A DNA stretch of 9,681 nt from the NCBI GenBank assembly GCA_023457615.1, contig JAEWKY010000167.1, positions 1-9,681 on the forward strand, written 5' to 3'. Positions 1 to 9,000 of this stretch are shown here, piece after piece (within the stretch, counting starts at the first letter, position 1; each line of letters begins with the position of its first letter). The notes beneath the pieces were generated by a model. It was not told the DNA's origin. It saw nothing but the letters and a program-made list of their open reading frames with translations, and made no database searches. A program made the translations under genes and the position numbers. Source of the stretch: Actinomycetes bacterium (GTDB taxonomy: Bacteria; Actinomycetota; Actinomycetes; Actinomycetales; Microbacteriaceae).

Positions 1-3000
1 GGGGCGGGACCGCGCTCGCGGCCCTGCCCGTCGTCGCGGCCGCCGCCGACGACGCCGAGCCCGCCTACGTGACCCTCGTCACCTCGGCCACACCCGCGCC
101 GCCGACGTCCGTCGGCCCGGGCGGCACGATCACCTTCACCTACACGATCAACTGCTCGTCGGATGTCGCGGGCTGCGTCGACCTCCAGGTCTCGAACGAG
201 CTGCCCGATCCCCTCACGCTCGAGAACGTCTCGATGTCGAGCTCGAGCGCTCAGGGCTCGTTCACGACGACCGCGGACTCGTTCGTGCTGACCTTCACGA
301 ACGACCTCGGCGGCGGCCAGGTCGGCCTGCCCGACGGCTTCAGCGTCGAGTTCCTCGCGACCGCGCGCGTGCCGGGCGACGTCTCCGCCGACTTCGACGG
401 CGACGTCCTCGTGAACGAGGCGTTCGCGACGCTCGCCTACTCGGCGAGCAACACCTCCGACTCGGCCGAGGTGCTGCTCGAGGTCCCGACGGTGCTCGCC
501 TCGACGGCGGCGCACGCGGTGACGCCGACGACGGTGGATGCGGTCTCCGGTCGCGAGGTCGTCTACCGCCTCGAGGGCGTCAACACGTCGAACACGGCGG
601 TCGACGAGCTGCTGCTCCAGTTCCCGGCCGATCCCGCGACGACTCCCTCGCCGTTCGCGTCCGTCGCCCCCGGCGGCATCACCGTGGCCGCGTGGCCCGG
701 CGGCGCGGACCGCGTGCGCGTCGACTGGTACGACGGAACGACGTGGCATCCCGGCTCGGCCGCGACGACGGCCGTGCTGCCGACGCCCGGGGTCGGTCAG
801 CAGCTCGTCGCCCTGCGTCTCGCGTTCACGCGCGCCGACGGCTCCCGGCTCGCGAGCGGCGCCGAGGCCGAGGTCGAGCTCGAGGGCGCCCTGCGCGCGC
901 TCGTCGCCGACCTCGTGAGCCCGCTCACGATCACGGCGGCCGCATCGTCGTGGGTGGTCCTCGCGAGCGCGTCGAGCACTCCCGGGTCGGCCTCGGCCAG
1001 CCTCCGCATCGACCCCGTCTCGGTCTCTCCGGGCGCCACCCGCACGGTCGCGCCCGACAGCGTCGTGGGCGGCAAGGACGTCGAGGTGACGCTGCGCGCC
1101 GAGAACGGCGGCGACTTCTCGCTCGGCTCGCTCACGATCACGGAGCCCGCTCCCGGCGAGCCCGCGCTCGCGGCCCAGGGCCTCGAGTTCGACGCGTGGG
1201 TCGGCGCCGAGCTCGAGTGGCCGGTCGGCGCGACGAGCGCGACGGCGTCGTACCGCTACGACGGGGACGCCGGCTTCACGGCCGCCGGCACCGTCTCCCG
1301 CCCGGCGGCGCTCCCGGCACCCGACGGCGCGCGCGTCGTGAACGCCGTGCGCGTCGTCTTCACGGGCACGATGGCGCCGGGCCAGTACGCTTCGCTCAGC
1401 TACGCGGCGCACACGGCCGTCGTCGTCGCCGACACCACCGTCACCGGCACGATGTCGGTCGACGCCGTCACGACCGGCGCGAGCCCGCTCTCCGCCTCGA
1501 CGACCGCGTCGGACGACCTCACGCGTCGCACGGCGCGCGTCGACGCGCGCGCGCTCATCACCGCCACGCCGAGCGCCCTCTACGGGGTGCCCGGAGCGTC
1601 GAGCGTGCTCTCGATCGTCGGACGGGTCGCGCCCGTGCCGACGAGCCCGAGCGACACGGGCGGCTCGACGGTCGGCGCCTCCCGCCTCGTTGTCACCGAC
1701 CCCGGTGCGGGCGGCGACTTCTGGGAGTCGTTCGCGCTCTCCCGGATCGTCGCGACCGACGTCCCCGCGGGCTCCCGGCTCACGGTCGAGTACCGCGACA
1801 CGAACGGCACCTGGGCGACTCTCGGAACCCCGACGACGGGTCCCGCGCTGTTCAGCCACACGCTCGGCACGGGGGAGCGCTCGGCTCTGGTCGGCCTGCG
1901 CTTCGTCTACGAGCCCGACGGTCAGGCGGAGCTCCCGCCGGGCTTCACGGTCAGCATCGGCCTCCGCGTCGCGCTCCTCGCGGCGGGGATCGATGCGGAT
2001 GCCGTCGCCCCGTACGTGCTCGAGAACGTCGTCGACGTGACCGTCGAGAGCCCTGCCGCGAGCCCCGGCAGCGCGTCGGCGGACGACGACGCGCTGCTCA
2101 CGATCACGCCCGTCGACGCGAACGGACCGGGCTCGGGCCTCGAGCTCGTCGGCAAGGCCTGGACGGACGACGTCGTGAACGCGCGCTCGGGCGCCGACAC
2201 CACGGCGACGATCTCGTGGGGGACGGGCGGCCTCGGGTTCGACTCGGTCGTCCTCGCCGATGGCGCGGTCGACCCCGACGAGCCCGGATTCGACGTCGCC
2301 GACACCGCGTTCGAGGCGTTCGACCTCGTGCGCATCCCGGCCATCACGTCGGGCATGGACCCCCTCCTGACCTACGACCGCATCACCGCGGTCGAGCTCT
2401 ACGTGCCCGGTTCGGGCTGGGTGCCGACCTCGACGAACCCGTGCGCGGGCACCGCGTGCGACGGCGGCTTCCCGGGCTACACGCTCACGACGAGCGAGCG
2501 GAACGCCGCGGTCGGCGTGCGGCTCGTGGTCGAGGAGAGCCCCACGCGCGCTGCGCGCGTCGACGAGACCGACCCGCTCGCGCCGCCCGTCGGCTCGGGG
2601 GTCGCCGCCTCGACGGAGCTCGACCGCGACCTCCGTCTCGTCTTCCGCCTCCGCGACGCCCGGCGCTCGGACGGCGACCCCGTGCTCGGCACGAGCCGCG
2701 GGATGACCTACAACACCGCCGCCGCGGGCGAGGTGCTCAACTCCGCGCGCGTCGACGGCCGGCTCGCCGGCGTGACCGCGCAGAGCGACGAGGCCGACGA
2801 CATCATCCAGATCCTCGACCGCCCGCTCAACGTGACGGCGACGAAGAGCTGGACGGGCGGACCTCTCGGCGTGCCGGCGGACGGGACGCCCGCGCAGCTC
2901 TTCCCGCACGCGCGGATGACCCTCGGTGCGACGAACGCGACGGTCGTGCCCGTGGCGGAGCTCGCGCTCAGCGAGCCCGGCATCGTCGGCGCGAGCACCG

Positions 3001-6000
3001 TGCCCGACCCGTTCGAGGCCGTCGACATCACCGACATCGTGTCGATCTCGGTGCCGAGCGGTGCGACGTCGACGACCGTCGTGCTCGGCCCGTCGAACAC
3101 GTCCTACACGGTCGCGGAGGCGCTCGCCCTCACGACCGCGCAGCTCGCGGACGCCACGTCGATCGAGATCGTGCACGCGGGCCGCATCGCCGCGGGGGCC
3201 GCGACGCAGGTCGTGCTCGACACACGACTGCGCGAGCATCTCCGCAGCGATCCCGGCACGCGCGCCGACGTCGCGGTGAGCCCCGTCGCCAACAGCGTGC
3301 GCGCCCGGGTGAGCGACCTGGGCGGGCTCTGGGCGGGCGACCCCGAGGATGCCCCCGCGCCCGGCGCGACGATGACGGCCGAGCACGCGGCGACCGCGCA
3401 GCTCGCCCTCGCGACCGCCGAGGTCGGCGTCGTCGCGACCAAGCTCGTCACCGCGGGCACCGCCGCGACCGACACCGAGCCCGCGATCCAGTACGACGGC
3501 TCCGCGACGACGGCGACCGTGTCGCTCCGCGGCCAGCCCGCCGGCAACGTGCGCTACACCGACCTCGTGCTCGAGGACACGAGCCCGACGTTCTGGAACG
3601 CCTACGCCTTCACGGGCTTCGCGTCGCACTCGTTCGCGGCGCCGATCGACCGGGTGCAGGTCGACGCTCTCGTCGACGTGACCTACGTCGCCGAGAGCGA
3701 CGGCTCGATCGGCACGACGGGCGGCACGTGGGAGGAGGGCGTCCCGCGCACGAGTCTCGCGCTCCCCGCGGGCGTGCTCCCCGCCGACGTCCGCGGACTC
3801 CGGGTGACGTACCTCCGCGCCGACGGCGCCGTGTGGGAGCGTCCCTTCAACCCGCGGCAGACCGCGACGTTCACGGTCACGCGCCGCACCGACCTCCTCA
3901 CGGGCGGTCCCGTGCCGTCGACGCTCTACATCCACGCCCCGGGCATCGCGCCCGGCGAGACCGAGCGCGCGACCTTCACGAACGAGCTCGAGGCGACTGT
4001 GAGCGCTCGCGTCGCCGCCGGCGGCGCCGCGCTCTGGACGGCGACGGACGACGACACCAAGCAGCTGCGCTACGAGCACCTGCCCGCGAAGGCCGAGATC
4101 CGGGTCTCCCCGACGGGGTCGATCGCGCTCGGCGACACGATCGCGTACGACATCGACGTGCGGAACACGGGCTCGACGGGCGATCGCGCGCTCTCGGGCG
4201 TCGTCGTGACGGCCCTCCTGCCCGTCGACGGCACGGGCTCGCCGCTGCTGGTCTTCCCGCAGAACCCCGACACGGACGTCCGCTACGACCCGAACACGCC
4301 CGCCGACGCCGCGCACCTCTTCGACGTCGAGCTGCGCAACGGCTCGGGCACCCCGCAGCCGGCGCCGAGCGTGGGCGTCGTGCTCGACACCGTCGACGTC
4401 GGCGGCGTCGACCACCCGCGCCTCACGTTCACGGTCGGCGGCAGCATCCCGCTCGGCGGGACCCTGACGATCGGCGCCGACCTCGAGTTCCGCCCCCAGC
4501 TCGAGGCGGGCACCCCGGTGCTCGTGTCGACGACGGTCGTCTCCGACCAGGAGTTCGACACGTGCGGTCGGCACTACGTCGACGCGGGCGAGGTCGCCCC
4601 GGGCAGCCTCGGCAGCGGCGTGCCGCCGTACACGTTCACCGAGTCGTGCTTCTCCACGACGACGGTCACCCCGCTCCCGAGCGCGCCGCTCACCGTCGTG
4701 AAGGGCGTCAAGGGCATCGCCGCGGGCCCGCTCGACGCGTCGGGCGACCCGATGCTCGACGGCGGCGGCGAGCCGTACTCCGACCTCGGTGTCGCGGCGG
4801 TCTCCACCGCGGGCGGCGTCGACTGCTCGGCCCCGAACACGACGATCACCGTCAACGGCGGCGGCTACTACCGCTACCCGTGCGTGCCGATCACGCGCCC
4901 CGGCGCCACCGAGGAGTGGGCGGCGACGTTCACCAACAGCGGCAACGTGAGCGTGCGCCAGGTGGTCGCGATCGACCTGCTCCCGCGCCCCGACGACACG
5001 GGCGTCACGATCCCGACGTCCCGCGGCTCGCAGTGGACGGCCCGCCTGTCGAGCTACCCCGTCGCCCACGGCCTCCCGGTCGGCGCGAGCCTCGAGGTCT
5101 ACGCGACGAGCCAGGCCGGCATGGCGACCGCGCGCTGCAACGGCGCCGACATCCAGTCGACGATGGGGATGACGCCCACGAGTTCGCCGCCCATGCAGTC
5201 CTCCTACCAGCCGTGCCTCGCGAACACGGCCGCGAGCGACGACCTCCCCGACCGCGCGTGGTCGCTGCTGCCGAACGACCCCGACGCGTGGACCACGGTC
5301 GTCGCGCTCAAGTTCGTCGTGCTCATGGATGCCAGCTCGGGCCTCGACGACCTGCTCGGCCCCGGCGGATCGATCTCGGTCACCTATCGCACGACGACGG
5401 CGCTCGCGCCCGAGATCGGGCAGACGGCGCCCCAGCTCGCCCTCGACCCCGTGGCCTACAACTCGATCGCGGCCGCGGCCACGGGCCGCATCTACGAGAG
5501 CGGCAACCCGCTCGACCTCGCCTACCGGCTCGTGACCGAGCCGCGCAAGGCGGGCGTCGCCCTCGCCGTCGGCGAGCTCGAGCTGCTCAAGCAGAACACC
5601 GGGGCCGCCGCGAGCTACGCGCCGACGAGCGTGAGCGTCGCGCTCGCCTGCACGGTCGACGTGGACGGCGTGCCGATCCCGGTCCAGCTCCTCGACAGCG
5701 CGCGCGCCGACCGCAGCTCGGTCACGCTCACCCCGGGCACGACCCGACTCGTGCAGGGCATCCCGCTCTACGCGTCGTGCACCGCGACCGAGGCCGACGA
5801 CTACGGACGCACGAGCGTCGTCACCTCGCCGTCCCCGTCGACGATCGCGGCCCAGGCCGGCATCTCGATGGGGAGCCGTCCCGTGTCGAACCCGCATCCC
5901 GCGTTCGGGGCGGGCACGCGTCCCGCGATCGAGCGCGCGACGATCACCAACACCTACTCCGCGGCCCAGCTCGTCGTGAGCAAGACCGTGAACACGAACG

Positions 6001-9000
6001 GGGCGGTCAACCACAACGGCGTCGCGATCGCCTACACGGCGCCCGTGTTCTCGGTCTCGTGCCGCTTCGACAACGGCGTGACGAACCCGGTGATCCTCTC
6101 GGCGACGAACGTCACGATCGCGGCGGGCGCCTCGGTGACCTTCCCGCGGGTGACCGACCCGGTGCTGCCTGCGGGCAGCGTCTGCACCGTGACCGAGACG
6201 AACACCCGCAACGCGACGACGACCCAGCACACGGTCACGACGGCCGCCGGCGCGGGCTCGCTCACGACGGGGACGTCCGCGACCGTGACCCTCACGGCCG
6301 ACGGGCCCGGCAGCACGCCGACCAACTCCGCGGCGTTCCTCAACACCTACGGCGTCGGCAGCCTCACCGTGACGAAGAGCATCGCGGGCCTCGGCGCGGC
6401 GCGCTACGGCACGGGCGACTTCACGGTGCAGGTCACCTGCACGCGCTCGAGCGCGACGCCGTCGACGACGGTGTGGTCGGGCAGCTTCACGCTCGACGCG
6501 GGGAGCCCGACGCGCACGATCGAGAACCTCCCGGCGGCGGCGAACTGCACGGTGACCGAGCCGAGCGCGGCCGGCGCGACGTCGACGACGTTCTCGCCGT
6601 CGAACGGTCAGCGCACGATCCCGAACGGGTCGGCGGGCGCCGTGACGATCACGAACACGTTCGACCTCGCGCGCATCGCGATCACGAAGGACGTGCGCAC
6701 CGACGCGGTCGACCAGGACGGCGACCCCGTCTACCCCGTCGACACGTTCTCGTTCGACGTGACCTGCACGTTCCAGGGCGCCGCCGTGCTCGCCGACGGC
6801 TTCGCGTCGAGCCCGATGCACGTCACGGGGGTCGGCCGGGGTGCGACGCGCACCCTGACCGGGCTCCCGGCCGGCGCGAGCTGCGTCGTCGCCGAGGTCG
6901 CGATCGCGACCGAGGTCGACTCGACCTCGATCGCGTGGACGACGTCCTCGACGTCGGGGAGCGCCTCGAGCGCCTCCGCGACGTTCACGCTCACCCGCGA
7001 CACGAGCGCGACGGTCGGCACGAACGCCGTCACGGTCGTCAACCGCTACGACGTCACCGCCCTCACCGTCACGAAGGACGTGCAGGGCGCCGCGGGCGCG
7101 CAGTTCGGCGCGGGTCCGTTCCGGATCGCGGTCGAGTGCGTCGCGCCCGGCGGTGTCACGGCCTACGACGGCGAGCTCACGCTGCCCACCGCGGGCGGCG
7201 CGTGGTTCCGCACGATCGAGGACCTGCCCGACGGGGCCGAGTGCTCCGTCGAGGAGCTCGGCGCCGCCGCGACGGGCGCCGACGCGGTGCGCTATCTCGA
7301 CGCCGACGGCGACGAGTTCGACGGCACGGGCGTCGTCGTCGCGACGGGCGACCCCGGCGCGGTCACGATCGAGAACTGGTACCTCACGGGCGCCGTCACG
7401 GTCACCAAGTCCACCGACGGCGACGGCAGCCCCGACTACGGCTCCGGTCGGTTCGAGATCGAGCTCGCCTGCGTGCGGGACGTCGGCGGCACCGAGGTCG
7501 CCGTCACCGGCTACCCCGTGACGCGCACGCTCGAAGCGGGCGACTCGACGACGTTCACGGGGCTCGCCTCGGGGGCGGAGTGCACGCTCACCGAGACGGA
7601 TGCCGCGGGAGCGACGGCGACCCGCATCGAGTCGGGCGGCACGGTGCTCACGGGCGACGCGACCGCGGGCTACACCTTCACGGTCGTCGTCGACCCCGAC
7701 GACCTCGTCGACGACCAGGCGCAGCCCGCCCTCGAGGTCGTGAACCTCTTCCAGCTCGCCGCGCTCGTCGTCACCAAGACCGTGCAGTCCGACGCCGTCG
7801 ACCAGGACGGCGACGCCATCCGCTACGGGCCGTTCCCGGTCGAGGCGTCCTGCACGTTCGAGGGCTCCCCGGTCTACGCGACGGGCTACGACGCGACGAC
7901 GCCCATGACGCACGTGTTCGCGCAGGGCGACCCCGCGTGGGTGCTCGAGGGGCTCGTCGTCGGCGCCGAGTGCGAGGTCGTCGAGACCGACCGCGGGAGC
8001 GCCGTGGCGTCGCGGATCACGACGACCCCGAGCGGCGGCTCCACGTCGACGTCGCTCGCGTCGCCCTCGAGCCCGTCGGTCGACGCGACGATCGTGCTCG
8101 CGCGCCGCGCACCCGGCGACGCCGAGAACACCGCGGCGATCCGCAACGACTACGAGGCGGGCACCGTCTCGATCACGAAGGAGCTCGCGGGCGACGGCAC
8201 GGCCTGGGCGACCGAGGAGTTCGCGATCGAGGTCGTGTGCGTGCTCGCCGACGGGCCCGTCGACGCGACGGTGTGGGAGGCGACCTACGTCGTCGACGCC
8301 GCCGATCTCGCGATCCCCGATCTCGAGCACGTCGCCGCCGGCGCCGAGTGCGACGTCACCGAGACCCGCACGGGCGGGGCGACGTCGACGGTCGTGACGG
8401 TCGGGCCGGATGTCATCCCCGGCACGGCCGCGACCTTCACGAGTCCCGCGGGCGCGACCGTCGCGGTGACGGTGACGAACGTCTTCGACGCCGGCGACGT
8501 CGTCGTGACGAAGGACCGCGTCGGAGACGCCGACGTCCTCGCGCGCTACGGCGTGGGTCCGTTCGAGGTCGAGCTCGTCTGCACGCGCGTCGTCGACGGC
8601 ACGACGCTCGCGGTCGACATCCCGGGCGGCGCGACCCGCACGCTCGACGCGACCGGCATGTTCGAGGCGACCTTCGCGAGCCTGCCCGTCGGGGCGGAGT
8701 GCGACGTGACCGAGACCCGCACGGGCGGTGCGACGCGCAGCACGGTGTCCGCGCTCGCGCTCCCGCTCGCCGTCGGCGCGAACGACGTCCAGCTCGTCAA
8801 CGAGTTCGCCGACGGCTCCGTCGCGGTCACGAAGACGCTCGCCGGCAGCGGCGCCGCGCTCTACGGGACGGGACCCTTCTACGTGACGCTCGAGTGCACG
8901 CGCGACGTGGACGGCGCCATGGTGCCCGTCGCCATCCCGGCCCCGGCGGTGCCGATCCCGGGCGTCGCCGACCCCGCCGTGCGCGAGCTCTCCGCCGCGA

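Noticed and set aside
69..71. GTG as translation start
   Set aside because: No convincing ribosome binding site precedes it, and the upstream codons encode the end of a signal peptide needed for export.
489..4085. Lectin or other enzymatic or ligand-binding domain in the N-terminal half
   Set aside because: No catalytic motif or recognised binding domain could be identified; only beta-sandwich, DUF11-like patterns are visible.
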